Positions 1-6,637 of a DNA stretch of 10,669 nt are shown piece by piece. The notes under the pieces were generated by a model. The model searched no databases and was not told the origin of the DNA. It saw only the letters and a list, made by a program, of their open reading frames with translations. Origin of the DNA: JAEYLA01 sp035561315 (GTDB taxonomy: Bacteria > Bacillota > Clostridia > Christensenellales > CAG-138); assembly GCA_035561315.1 (NCBI GenBank), contig DATMXR010000339.1:1-10669 (forward strand), given 5' to 3'. Position numbers and translations under genes: made by a program. How positions within the stretch are numbered: the first letter of the stretch is position 1; each line of letters begins with the position of its first letter.

Positions 1-89
1 CCATTTATTTTTTGATGTGATCGAATTAAAATCACGATAAAAATTCTGCGGAAAAGAAAATTATTCCAAGAATCTCCCGCGCCGCGCTC

Positions 90-118
90 TTGACACAAAC
101 AACCTGTTACGCGATAAT
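90..118 (+). promoter_or_regulatory. sigma-A promoter of the APC permease gene
   Basis: The -35 box TTGACA (90-95) is a perfect match and is followed by a 17-bp spacer and the -10 box GATAAT (113-118), five of six. Transcription would begin near 125, leaving an untranslated leader of about 130 nt before the ATG at 257. Bases 1-89 hold nothing I can identify. Confidence 0.8.
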
Positions 119-206
119 ACGTGGGGAAAAACAAACGGGCCTTGCGCAAAGAAGCGTTATCTTTATCGAAGCAATCCTTCACACCAAACGGTACCCAATA
201 TGACCT

Positions 207-231
207 GCGCGCACGGTTGCTTTTTGCGCGC
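207..231 (+). other. leader hairpin before the permease gene
   Basis: GCGCGCA (207-213) can pair with TGCGCGC (225-231) around an 11-nt loop, a GC-rich 7-bp stem within the permease mRNA leader. It ends 12 nt before the ribosome site (AGGGGGA, 243-249) and has no U-run, so it is not a terminator. I recognise no T-box or known riboswitch in the leader. It may be only a structural or stability element. Confidence 0.3.
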
Positions 232-256
232 CAATAAAATCAAGGGGGAATAAAAC

Positions 257-1606
257 ATGGACGGGGAACTAAAAAAGAAATACGGTCTTTTGACCGCCGT
301 GGCGATGGTGGTCGGCATCGTTATAGGCAGCGGCGTGTTCTTTAAGGCGGAAAAGATACTCACCGCCACCGGCGGGGACCTGCCTCTCGGCATACTCGCC
401 TGGATCATAGGCGGACTCATCATGATCGTATGCGCCTACACGTTCGCGACGATGGCGGCCAAGTACGAATACGTCAACGGCATTGTGGACTATGCGGACG
501 TGGCCGTGGGCAAAAAATACGGCTACTACATCGGCTGGTTCATGGCGACCATCTACTATCCCACGCTGACCTCGGTGCTCGCCTGGGTCTCCGCGCGCTA
601 TACCTGCGTGCTCCTGGGCTTCTCCATCGTAGGGCCGGAGTGCATGATCATTTCCTGCTTTTACCTGATTGGCAGCTACGCCCTCAACGCCCTCTCCCCC
701 GTCCTGGCGGGAAAATTCCAGGTCTCCACCACCATCATCAAGCTTGTCCCGCTGCTGCTGATGGCGGTCATCGGCACCATAACGGGCCTCATCAACGGCA
801 TGACCATAGAAAACTTCACCACGGCCGTCGTGCCGGTGGAAAAGAGCACGGCTCTCTTCACCGCCGTGGTCGCGACCGCGTTCGCCTATGAGGGCTGGAT
901 CGTGGCCACCAGCATCAACGCGGAATTGAAGGACGCCAAGAAGAACCTGCCCAAGGCGCTGCTCATAGGCACGCTCATCGTCATGGCCGTGTACATCCTG
1001 TATTATATCGGCCTTGCGGGCGGCATCAGCAACGCGGAGATGATGCAGAACGGCGAAGAGGGCGCAAAGGCCGCGTTCACCAAGATATTCTCCAACGCCG
1101 GAGGCACGCTGATGTTCGTGTTCGTGGTGGTTTCCTGCCTGGGCACGCTCAACGGCCTGATGCTGGGCTGCACCCGCGGCATGTACACGTTGGCCGCGCG
1201 CAACGTCGGCCCCAAACCCGAAATATTCAAGCAGGTGGACAAGTCCACCAACATGCCCGCCAACTCCTCCATATTCGGCCTGCTGCTGTGCGGCTTCTGG
1301 CTCTTATACTTCTACGGCGCGAACCTGACGGAGAACTGGTTCGGCCCGCTGGCGTTCGATTCCTCGGAGCTTCCCATCGTCACGATCTACGCGGCGTACA
1401 TCCCGATATTCATCATGCTGATGAAGAAGGAAAAGGACCTTTCCCCGTTCAAGCGGTATGTGATGCCCGCGCTCGCCATACTCGGTTCCGTATTCATGGT
1501 GATCGCGGCGATATTCGCCCACAAGACGGCGGTGGCGTGGTACCTGCTGGTGTTTGCCATCATCATGACCATCGGCAGCTTTTTCAGCCAGCCGAAAAAA
1601 GCCTGA
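257..1606 (+). CDS. APC-family amino-acid permease
   Basis: A 449-residue integral membrane transporter with roughly twelve hydrophobic segments, the normal size for the amino acid-polyamine-organocation (APC) superfamily. The first membrane segment carries the family signature GSGVF (residues 24-28), where the helix is unwound and the substrate backbone binds. A later segment has FAYEGW (209-214), followed by NAELKDAKKNLPKA (from 221), the typical conserved loop with E223 and the K-N-x-P pattern. It probably imports or exchanges an amino acid across the cytoplasmic membrane. The substrate cannot be read from sequence, although serine/threonine exchangers and related uncharacterised clostridial permeases fit the size. 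The ATG at 257 is set by AGGGGGA (243-249) at 7-nt spacing. It is a single-gene unit, with a strong promoter before it and an intrinsic terminator after it. Confidence 0.92.
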   Translation: MDGELKKKYGLLTAVAMVVGIVIGSGVFFKAEKILTATGGDLPLGILAWIIGGLIMIVCAYTFATMAAKYEYVNGIVDYADVAVGKKYGYYIGWFMATIYYPTLTSVLAWVSARYTCVLLGFSIVGPECMIISCFYLIGSYALNALSPVLAGKFQVSTTIIKLVPLLLMAVIGTITGLINGMTIENFTTAVVPVEKSTALFTAVVATAFAYEGWIVATSINAELKDAKKNLPKALLIGTLIVMAVYILYYIGLAGGISNAEMMQNGEEGAKAAFTKIFSNAGGTLMFVFVVVSCLGTLNGLMLGCTRGMYTLAARNVGPKPEIFKQVDKSTNMPANSSIFGLLLCGFWLLYFYGANLTENWFGPLAFDSSELPIVTIYAAYIPIFIMLMKKEKDLSPFKRYVMPALAILGSVFMVIAAIFAHKTAVAWYLLVFAIIMTIGSFFSQPKKA

Positions 1607-1664
1607 CGCAAGTCGTTTGAATTTCTTTGCGCCCTCCGCCTCCAGGGGTTTTTTGACAGCCTGC

Positions 1665-1695
1665 TGCGCCCCCGACCGGGGGCGCATTTTTTTTT
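1665..1695 (+). terminator. intrinsic terminator after the permease gene
   Basis: A perfect 9-bp stem (TGCGCCCCC 1665-1673 with GGGGGCGCA 1678-1686) closes on a GACC loop and is followed by nine T residues (1687-1695). A weaker CCCT/AGGG hairpin with six T's lies just upstream (about 1632-1654) and may be a secondary stop. Confidence 0.92.
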
Positions 1696-1740
1696 GCGGT
1701 AAAAAGAGATGGATTTGAAATGGCGCGCAGCGGTCGGAAG

Positions 1741-1749
1741 TGGTAAAAT
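1741..1749 (+). promoter_or_regulatory. possible extended -10 promoter for the MATE gene
   Basis: TGGTAAAAT (1741-1749) has the TGn extension plus TAAAAT, five of six to the -10 consensus. No good -35 lies 17 bp upstream; the nearest TTGAAA (1715-1720) is too far, at 23 bp. The position, between the permease terminator and the MATE start, is right for a promoter. Weak evidence. Confidence 0.35.
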
Positions 1750-1817
1750 AAAGAAACGCGTTCCGTTTTTTTCCTTCAAAGATATTTAGAACCGAGTACG
1801 CATAATTGGAGACGGCT

Positions 1818-3188
1818 TTGAAAACTCTCATTGCGCGCGTTCCAGGCCCGCCCGATCAAACCGTTTTTAGAGAGCTGCTCAGGACGGGGCTCCCTATTTT
1901 TGCGGAGCTGCTTCTGGTCAGCCTGTTCGTCATGGCCGATATGGCGCTGCTGAAGCCCTGCGGGACGGTCGCCATCGCCGCCGTGGGGCTTACGGCAGAG
2001 CCCGTCAACCTGATCGAGTTCGCTTTTTTCGCTTTGCAGACGGCGGTCATCGCCAGCACGGCGGGATGCTTCGCAAAAAACGAAACGGCGGATATCGGGC
2101 GCATATTCGTCGCATATTTGAAGCTGTGCACTTTGGCGATTATCGTCATCGCGGTACTTGCCTTTCTGTTTGCGGAGCCTTTCCTGCGGCTTTTCGGGGC
2201 CCGGGAGGATACGCTGCCCATCGCGGCGGCATATTTGCGGGTCACTTTGGTCGCGCTGGTATTCCGCCGCATATACGGGGCGGTCACCGCGGTGCTCAAG
2301 GGCATCGGAAGCCCGCAATGGTCGTTCCTCCTCAACCTGCTCGCAAACGCGGTGAATATCCTGTTCGATGTGCTGCTGATCTACGGCATAGGCCCGTTCC
2401 CGAAACTTGGGCCGGTCGGCGCGGCGGCGGCCACGGCCATCGCCTGCCTGGCGGGGCTCGTTTGCTCCGCGTTCATTGCGCGCAGGAAACTGAGGCAGTT
2501 CGGCATCGTGCTGACGGCCCGCGATTGGACGTCCTCTTCCTGGAACGAAATCAAGAATATCTGCAGGGACACGGCCCCCATGCTTGGGGAAAAAATCATG
2601 GTCCGCGTCGGCGTGTTTCTTTCTGTCCAAAGGATCGCGCTGCTCGGCGCGGCCCAGTTCGCGGTGCACCGCATCGTGATTTCGCTTCAATACTTCTCTT
2701 TTTTAAGCGCGGAAGCGATCTCCACCACGGTCCTGATATTCGCGAGCCGGGCGTTCGCCAAACGCGACCGCGAGGAGGCGCGGCGCTATGTTTCGGCCGC
2801 GCTGTGCTGCGGGACCGGGCTCGCCGTGTTTTTCTCGTGCGCCTACTATTTCGGCGCTTCCGCGCTGATGGGCCTGTACTCGGCGGACGAACGGGTGATC
2901 TCCGCCGGGGCGGAGGTGCTGAAAATGATCGCCGTATTCCAGCCGTTCCAGGCCGTGGCGCTCATATACGCCGGGGCCATGCGAAGCTGCGGGTACGCGA
3001 AGATTCCGTCCCTGGTGACGTCGGTCGGCATCGTTGTGATCCGCCCGGCGCTCATCTACCTAATGACGCCTTCCCTGGGCGTATACGGCGCATGGATCGC
3101 GATATCGTGCGACGAGATCTTCCGGATGTTCGTGCTGCTGACGCAGCGAAAGCGGCTGTGGCTCAGATATGACGCGGTAAGCGCGTAA
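1818..3188 (+). CDS. MATE-family multidrug/toxin efflux protein
   Basis: A membrane protein of about 456 residues with around twelve hydrophobic helices in two similar halves, the usual length and layout of the multidrug and toxic compound extrusion (MATE) family. These Na+- or H+-coupled antiporters export organic cations and drugs. Family-like features are the opening ELLRTGLPIFAELLLVSLF, the first-half stretch with VALVFRRIYGAVTAVLKGIGSP, and the equivalent second-half stretch QAVALIYAGAMRSCGYAKIP. I place the start at TTG 1818 because GGAG (1808-1811) lies 6 nt before it. The other upstream TTG (1806) overlaps that ribosome site and has none of its own. No in-frame ATG sits near. The substrate is unknown. 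The gene stands alone between terminators. Confidence 0.9.
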   Translation: MKTLIARVPGPPDQTVFRELLRTGLPIFAELLLVSLFVMADMALLKPCGTVAIAAVGLTAEPVNLIEFAFFALQTAVIASTAGCFAKNETADIGRIFVAYLKLCTLAIIVIAVLAFLFAEPFLRLFGAREDTLPIAAAYLRVTLVALVFRRIYGAVTAVLKGIGSPQWSFLLNLLANAVNILFDVLLIYGIGPFPKLGPVGAAAATAIACLAGLVCSAFIARRKLRQFGIVLTARDWTSSSWNEIKNICRDTAPMLGEKIMVRVGVFLSVQRIALLGAAQFAVHRIVISLQYFSFLSAEAISTTVLIFASRAFAKRDREEARRYVSAALCCGTGLAVFFSCAYYFGASALMGLYSADERVISAGAEVLKMIAVFQPFQAVALIYAGAMRSCGYAKIPSLVTSVGIVVIRPALIYLMTPSLGVYGAWIAISCDEIFRMFVLLTQRKRLWLRYDAVSA

Positions 3189-3196
3189 ACGGAAAA

Positions 3197-3230
3197 GGCC
3201 GGAACCCCAAGACGCGGGGTTTCGGCTTGT
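3197..3230. terminator. bidirectional terminator between MATE and folT
   Basis: An 11-bp stem with one G-U pair joins GCCGGAACCCC (3198-3208) to GGGGTTTCGGC (3216-3226) around a 7-nt loop. It is followed by a T-rich stretch on the plus strand and preceded by AAAA (TTTT on the minus strand). It lies between the convergent stops of the MATE gene and folT and can serve both. Confidence 0.75.
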
Positions 3231-3253
3231 TTGTATTCATTGCCTTACGGGCG

Positions 3254-3805
3254 TTATTCCTTGCCCGGCTCCACTCTTTTGATACCGTTTACGCCTGCCT
3301 TTTTGAGCAGCGGCATCAACAGGTACAGCAGGAATACGCAGACCGGGATGGTAACCGCCTGGTTGATGACGCGCAGGGGAAGGATCGTCTCAAGCGGAAC
3401 GCCGTATAAAATCACCAGCAGGGCCGTGTTGCAGATCACCGAGCAGAACACCTGGGAGACGCCCACCGCGAGGAACAGCCGCGGCAGCGTCGCTTTTTGC
3501 CCCCTTCTGAAAAAGAGGGCGGGCAAAAGCCCCGTCAATATCCCTACAACGGTGAACCACGGCATATATGCGCCCTTGGGAGAAATCACAAACTGCAAAA
3601 TATCCGTCAGCCCCCCCGCAATTCCCCCGTACACCGGCCCGAACAGGATGCCGGAGAGTATCACGGGCAGCGCGCCCAGGCCGATCTTGAGCGAGTATAT
3701 CCCGAGCGGGAATACCGGTATGCTCAGCGGTCCCGAAAGCAGCACCGCAATCGCCGTGAGCAGCGCGCAGGTAACAAGCCGTTTTGTCTGAAACCCCGCA
3801 TTCAT
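3254..3805 (-). CDS. folT: folate-family ECF transporter S component
   Basis: A 183-residue, very hydrophobic protein with about six membrane helices, the size of energy-coupling factor (ECF) substrate-binding S components. S components bind a vitamin and dock onto the shared EcfA/EcfA'/EcfT module, which powers uptake. The pattern LPVILSGILFGPVYGGIAGG, then LTDILQF, a PKGAYMPWFT loop and a GILTGLLPALFF helix, fits the FolT group. The start is the ATG at 3805-3803, with AGGAGGC (3821-3815) upstream. The frame stays open further upstream, but that part is riboswitch and leader RNA. No ECF A or T genes are in the window, so it presumably shares a module encoded elsewhere. The THF riboswitch in the leader independently supports folate as substrate. 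Confidence 0.88.
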   Translation of the reverse strand: MNAGFQTKRLVTCALLTAIAVLLSGPLSIPVFPLGIYSLKIGLGALPVILSGILFGPVYGGIAGGLTDILQFVISPKGAYMPWFTVVGILTGLLPALFFRRGQKATLPRLFLAVGVSQVFCSVICNTALLVILYGVPLETILPLRVINQAVTIPVCVFLLYLLMPLLKKAGVNGIKRVEPGKE

Positions 3806-3833
3806 AAAAAAAGCGCCTCCTGAGCGGACGCAT

Positions 3834-3882
3834 AAAAAAACGCCCGTTATTTTGGGCGCAACCTGCCCAAAGACTATGGGCG
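3834..3882 (-). terminator. riboswitch-controlled terminator in the folT leader
   Basis: On the minus strand, CGCCC (3882-3878) pairs with GGGCG (3845-3841). An inner helix, TTTGGGC with GCCCAAA, closes over AGGTTGC. Seven U's follow (3840-3834), giving a strong intrinsic terminator between aptamer and folT. A competing pair is available: GCGCAA (3890-3885), which begins in the 3' strand of aptamer helix P1, matches TTGCGC (3861-3856) inside the terminator. This allows a switch in which ligand-stabilised P1 frees the terminator and stops folT expression. Confidence 0.85.
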
Positions 3883-3888
3883 TATTGC

Positions 3889-3994
3889 GCAGCGGACGCG
3901 GCGATTGACCCGGGGCCGTACGGCCCGTTCGGGCAGGGGCAACTTCCCATCCCCTGCCGCATAAGCCTGAAAGCTTATGCAACGCCTACTCTGC
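3889..3994 (-). ncRNA. tetrahydrofolate (THF) riboswitch aptamer
   Basis: On the minus strand the element opens with GCAGAGTAGG (3994-3985) and ends with GCGTCCGCTGC (3899-3889), matching the conserved GAGUAG start and GCAUCCGCU end of the class I THF riboswitch. P1 is GCAG/CTGC and P2 is about GGCGTT/AATCGCC with a bulge. The diagnostic hairpin has stem GGCAGGGG (3958-3951) with CCCCTGCC (3939-3932) and loop ATGGGAAGTTG, close to the family loop AUGGGAUGUYG. It is followed by GAACG and a small GGGCC/GGCCC hairpin (3926-3913). An additional 8-bp hairpin, GCATAAGC/GCTTATGC (3980-3959), sits between P2 and the ligand hairpin. The downstream gene being folT is the classic context. Likely an OFF switch for folate uptake. 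Confidence 0.82.
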
Positions 3995-4001
3995 TAATGG
4001 A

Positions 4002-4030
4002 AGTATACATGGTATCGCGCCTGCGCGCAA
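4002..4030 (-). promoter_or_regulatory. sigma-A promoter of the THF riboswitch-folT unit
   Basis: On the minus strand, TTGCGC (4030-4025) is separated by exactly 17 bp from TATACT (4007-4002), five of six to the -10 consensus. Transcription would begin around 3995-3996, essentially at the first base of the aptamer. Confidence 0.7.
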
Positions 4031-4067
4031 GGGGAATTGAATGGGAACAGCGCCTCTTTTTCGGCAT

Positions 4068-4101
4068 AAAAATCGGGAGCCGCCCGGATGCGGCGGCTCC
4101 C
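4068..4101 (-). terminator. terminator of the collagen-like gene
   Basis: On the minus strand a perfect 10-bp stem, GGGAGCCGCC (4101-4092) with GGCGGCTCCC (4084-4075), has a 7-nt loop and is followed by GATTTTT. It lies 36 bp after the stop codon of the 3' half of the collagen-like gene, so the transcript end of that gene is intact. Confidence 0.9.
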
Positions 4102-4137
4102 TTCGGTTTGTGATGCATGCTTTTGTATATTGGGCCG

Positions 4138-4581
4138 TTAAACGACCTGCACGACGGTCAGATCCGCCTGCACGGCGCTCGTGCCGAATGTGACGGTGGC
4201 GCCGGAGTTGTTGACGAGGGAGAAGGTAACGGGCGCCACGACGGTGATCAGAGCGTTGCCGCTCAGCTGCGTTGTGACGACAGGCGAGGGCGATACCGCG
4301 GAGATCGATCCGCCGGCGGAGGTCTCGATGGTGAATTCCACGTTGCTCAAGGCTTCCGCGCCATCGGTGTTGATCCACCAGTTGATGTAGTAGGTGCCGG
4401 ATTCCGTAATCGTGAATACGCCGGTTGCGGCCGCATACGCGATGTTGGGGCTGATGCTGTTCAGGCTGACGTCAAACAGGACGTTTGCGCCGTCCGCGAT
4501 CGAGCCGCCGGAACTGCCCTGCAGCTGTACCTGCACGCCCGAAAGCGCGCTGCCCGGGCCGGTGGGGCCGGTAGGACCGGT
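4138..4581 (-). CDS. 3' half of an interrupted collagen-like protein gene (BclA-type C-terminal domain)
   Basis: From the element border the frame reads T-GPT-GPT-GPG-SALSG and then about 135 residues rich in Ser, Thr, Val and Ala, in short beta-strand-like stretches (VLFDVSLNSISPNIAY, GVFTITESGTYYINWWI, VEFTIETSAGG, ALITVVAPVTFSLVNNSG, ending ADLTVVQVV and a stop at 4138). This is the BclA/C1q-TNF-like trimerisation domain that caps bacterial collagen fibres on spore and exosporium surfaces. The half has no usable start: upstream of the border no ATG, GTG or TTG is in frame until the ATG at 4836, and that DNA is antisense to a gene inside the element. Its missing 5' part is the minus-strand collagen segment at 9683-10669. 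The terminator at 4068-4101 follows. As it stands, this half should be untranslated unless the element is excised. Confidence 0.85.
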   Translation of the reverse strand, partial: TGPTGPTGPGSALSGVQVQLQGSSGGSIADGANVLFDVSLNSISPNIAYAAATGVFTITESGTYYINWWINTDGAEALSNVEFTIETSAGGSISAVSPSPVVTTQLSGNALITVVAPVTFSLVNNSGATVTFGTSAVQADLTVVQVV

Positions 4582-4604
4582 GGAGCCGTTTGAACATACA
4601 CAAC
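4577..4604. repeat. left attachment site (attL-like) of the intervening element
   Basis: The shared word GGTGG (4579-4583) marks the border between collagen sequence on the left and element sequence on the right. The central dinucleotide is GT (4580-4581). The element-side arm carries CACAAC (4599-4604) exactly 17 nt beyond it, the mirror image of GTTGTG in the right site. The codon at 4579-4581 is Thr (ACC on the minus strand), in the same phase as the matching codon at 9683-9685. Confidence 0.75.
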
Positions 4605-4612
4605 ATATCGTA
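4604..4612 (+). promoter_or_regulatory. possible sporulation-type -10 element before the recombinase operon
   Basis: CATATCGTA (4604-4612) matches CATANNNTA, the -10 consensus of mother-cell sigma-K promoters. CATACACA (4595-4602) resembles the sigma-E -10. A start near 4620 would give a 35-nt leader before the gene at 4655. I see no convincing -35 for either factor and no sigma-A pair in 4584-4654, so this is only suggestive. Confidence 0.25.
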
Positions 4613-4654
4613 CAAGCGCTGCGGCATAGCGATACATAAAAGGAGCTGACGCAT

Positions 4655-4942
4655 ATGCCGGACGCGCTGTTTGACGCGGTACAAAAGGCCGGGGCTTTTC
4701 CGCCGCCCGATGTTTTTATGGACCTTTCCTCCCCGCGGGCGGACCGGGAAGCATGCAGGGAGGCGTTCCTTTCCCAAAAAGGGGGGCCGTACGCGTTTTT
4801 ATGCGGGCAAACGCAGGTGCGGCTGTTCTTTGACACGGACGGTGCGCCGCTTGAGGCGCTCGTTTCAAGCTATGTGGCAGCCGTTTTCAGGAACCCGTCT
4901 TTCTCCAATGCCGCCCCGGACGCGGGCGCGCCCCGCCCGTGA
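4655..4942 (+). CDS. small protein of unknown function upstream of the recombinase
   Basis: A 95-residue protein I do not recognise. It starts at ATG 4655 with a strong ribosome site (AAAGGAG 4639-4645, 9-nt spacing). Its stop TGA overlaps the GTG start of the recombinase (GTGA, 4939-4942), so the two are translationally coupled. It is soluble, without signal peptide or membrane segment. The N-terminal 75 residues contain ALFDAVQKAGAFPPPDVFMDL, a charged helix with ADREACREAFL, and then VRLFFDTDG and LEALVSSYVAAVFRN. The last 20 residues are low-complexity Pro/Ala. Its position suggests a helper such as a recombination directionality factor (SprB, in the spsM system, is a small protein of this kind), but no similarity to such factors is visible; that role is a guess from context. 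Confidence 0.65.
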   Translation: MPDALFDAVQKAGAFPPPDVFMDLSSPRADREACREAFLSQKGGPYAFLCGQTQVRLFFDTDGAPLEALVSSYVAAVFRNPSFSNAAPDAGAPRP

Positions 4943-6537
4943 GCGGCGCGCATACGAAGGAGGGCCCGCCGCCCCGCGTATGGAACGCGGCGCTGTATGT
5001 GCGGCTTTCCAGGGAGGACGGCGGCGACGTGAGCCTGAGCGTGCAGAACCAAAGCCAGCGCCTGCTTGCCTACCTGCAAGAAAAGCGGGAGGAGCTTCTC
5101 TTCGCCGGGCTGTACGTGGACGACGGCTTTACCGGCACGGACACGAACCGCGCCGCGTTCCAACGGATGCTGCTCGATATCCGGGCGCGGCGCGTCAACT
5201 GCGTGGTGGTCAAGGACCTGTCCCGGCTTTCCAGGAACTATATCGAGGCCGGCCACTACATGGAGCATCTGTTCGTGGAGCTGGACGTCCGCTTTATTTC
5301 GCTGGAACTTCCCGCGCTGGACAGCTTCCGCGCACCGGAAATGATGAACAGCATGCTCGTGCCGCTGCAAAACGTCATCAACGACGATTTTTGCCGCCAG
5401 ACCTCCATAAAGGTCCGGAGCGTGCTGCAGAACAAGCGCAAAAGCGGGGAGTTTACCGGCGCGTTCGCGCCCTACGGCTACCAAAAGGACCCGCGAAATA
5501 AACACCGCCTGATTATCGACGGAGAGGCGGCGGACGTGGTGCGCAGCATATTCCGCTGGTACGCGCTCGACGGCATGAGCAAGCGCGGCGTCGCAAAGCG
5601 GCTCAACGGAACGGGCGTCCCCAACCCGGCGCAATACAAGAAGGAGCGGGGCCTGAACTACCGCAACCCGCACGCCGCGGAAAACGACGGGCTCTGGTCC
5701 GCCGCCACCGTAGCGAACATCCTGAAGAATCCCACCTACCTCGGGCATATGGTGCAGGGGCGCAGCCGCGTCAAAAGCTACAAAGTGCATACCCAGGTGC
5801 GCGTGCCCCGCGCGGAATGGACAGAGGTAAAAAACACGCACGCGCCCATCGTAAACGAAGCGCTGTTCCGGCAGGCGCAGGAGCGGAACGCCGGGAATAC
5901 GAAAACCGCGCCGAGGAAGGATGCGGCGCCGCCGTTCTCCGGCCTTGTGCGCTGCGCGGGCTGCAACAAGGCCATGACGCGCCGCGTATCGAAGGGGCAC
6001 GCTTATTACGCGTGCCGGACATACAGGGAAAAATCCGCCTGCTCCAGGCACAGCATCCGCGAGGACGCGCTGGCGGACGCGGTCCGGGCCGCGGTACGCG
6101 CGCTGCTCGCGGGCGCGTGGAGCGCGGAGGAGTCGGGCGTTTTTAAGCGGGACGCGCACACCCCCAGCCCCCGGGCCCACCGCAAAAGGCTGGAGCAGGA
6201 GCTGCAAAAAAGCCTGCGCGCGCTCGACGGCCTGTATGCGGATTATCGATCCGGGGAATTTTCGCGGGAAGAGTACTTGCGCATGAAGAATTCCTTTCGG
6301 GAACGCGCCGCAAGGGCGCAAACGGCCATGGAACGGCTGGACGAAGAAATACGGGAGGAACAGGCGGGTTTGGAAAAAAAACGCGCGTTCCTTAATTCCC
6401 TGGCGGAACCGGAAAAAGGGGCCTTGCCCGACCGCGGGCTTCTCGTCACGCTCATACGCGCGGTGTATGTACAGGAAGACGGCGGCGTCTGTATCGCGTT
6501 CCGGTGCGCGGATCCGTTCCGTTTTAATCGTGAATGA
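4939..6537 (+). CDS. large serine recombinase (site-specific integrase/excisionase)
   Basis: A 532-residue large serine recombinase. The N-terminal resolvase/invertase catalytic domain (about 16-155) has the nucleophile S24 in YVRLSRED, DDGFTGT (61-67) and the KDLSRLSRN motif (92-100) with conserved arginines 96 and 99. The Recombinase DNA-binding domain follows (about 165-305, with FAPYGYQ and RWYALDGMSKRGVAKRLNGTG). A zinc ribbon has C339-x2-C342 and C359/C368. A charged coiled coil (about 412-485) of the type that controls synapsis precedes a short C-terminal domain. All expected parts are present, so it should be active. It would cut at the central GT of the attachment sites and exchange strands through a phosphoserine link. 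The start is GTG 4939, overlapping the stop of the preceding gene. An in-frame AAGGAGGG (4957-4964) lacks a usable start after it. Confidence 0.95.
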   Translation: MSGAHTKEGPPPRVWNAALYVRLSREDGGDVSLSVQNQSQRLLAYLQEKREELLFAGLYVDDGFTGTDTNRAAFQRMLLDIRARRVNCVVVKDLSRLSRNYIEAGHYMEHLFVELDVRFISLELPALDSFRAPEMMNSMLVPLQNVINDDFCRQTSIKVRSVLQNKRKSGEFTGAFAPYGYQKDPRNKHRLIIDGEAADVVRSIFRWYALDGMSKRGVAKRLNGTGVPNPAQYKKERGLNYRNPHAAENDGLWSAATVANILKNPTYLGHMVQGRSRVKSYKVHTQVRVPRAEWTEVKNTHAPIVNEALFRQAQERNAGNTKTAPRKDAAPPFSGLVRCAGCNKAMTRRVSKGHAYYACRTYREKSACSRHSIREDALADAVRAAVRALLAGAWSAEESGVFKRDAHTPSPRAHRKRLEQELQKSLRALDGLYADYRSGEFSREEYLRMKNSFRERAARAQTAMERLDEEIREEQAGLEKKRAFLNSLAEPEKGALPDRGLLVTLIRAVYVQEDGGVCIAFRCADPFRFNRE

Positions 6538-6538
6538 A

Positions 6539-6555
6539 CTGTAAATCGCTTACAG
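6539..6555. repeat. short inverted repeat after the recombinase
   Basis: CTGTAA (6539-6544) and TTACAG (6550-6555) form a perfect 6-bp inverted repeat around 5 nt, starting 1 nt after the recombinase stop. The stem is too AT-rich and the downstream T's too distant for a strong terminator. It could be a weak terminator or an operator near the promoter at 6571-6599. Confidence 0.35.
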
Positions 6556-6570
6556 ATGTATGGCTTTTTA

Positions 6571-6599
6571 TTTACTTTACGCCATGGCTAACATATAAT
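6571..6599 (+). promoter_or_regulatory. sigma-A promoter of the glycan gene pair
   Basis: TTTACT (6571-6576, four of six) and a perfect TATAAT (6594-6599) are separated by 17 bp. The start would fall near 6606, so an ATG at 6608 would be leaderless while the ATG at 6638 follows a GGAGGAG. The two cargo genes therefore have their own housekeeping promoter, independent of the recombinase. Confidence 0.75.
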
Positions 6600-6637
6600 T
6601 AATTTGTATGCTTAGCGGGAGGAGTCGTTTATCCACC

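Noticed and set aside
1776..2690. Minus-strand open frame of 304 codons opposite the MATE gene, and similar frames at 1304-1831 and 2066-3172
   Set aside because: Charge-rich, non-membrane shadows of a clear membrane transporter; no ribosome sites and no recognisable domains.
3806..3982. Longer folT reading frame beginning near 3982
   Set aside because: The extra 59 residues are translated riboswitch and terminator RNA; the proper ribosome site AGGAGGC (3821-3815) points to the ATG at 3805.
4582..4836. N-terminal extension of the collagen 3' half, giving a Cys-rich leader (CRSACTICCVCSNG) and a start at 4836
   Set aside because: Cys-rich leaders do occur in collagen-like spore proteins, so this was tempting. 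But the extension is antisense to the small gene at 4655-4942, has no in-frame start near the collagen, begins exactly at the attachment-site border and has no ribosome site.
4870..6321. Long minus-strand open frame (483 codons) opposite the recombinase
   Set aside because: It mirrors the GC-rich third-position pattern of the recombinase, shows no recognisable domain and has Arg/Val/Ala/His-rich composition typical of antisense frames.
6608..6637. Start of the O-antigen ligase-like gene at ATG 6608
   Set aside because: It lies 2 nt after the predicted transcription start and has no ribosome site, while GGAGGAG falls between it and ATG 6638.
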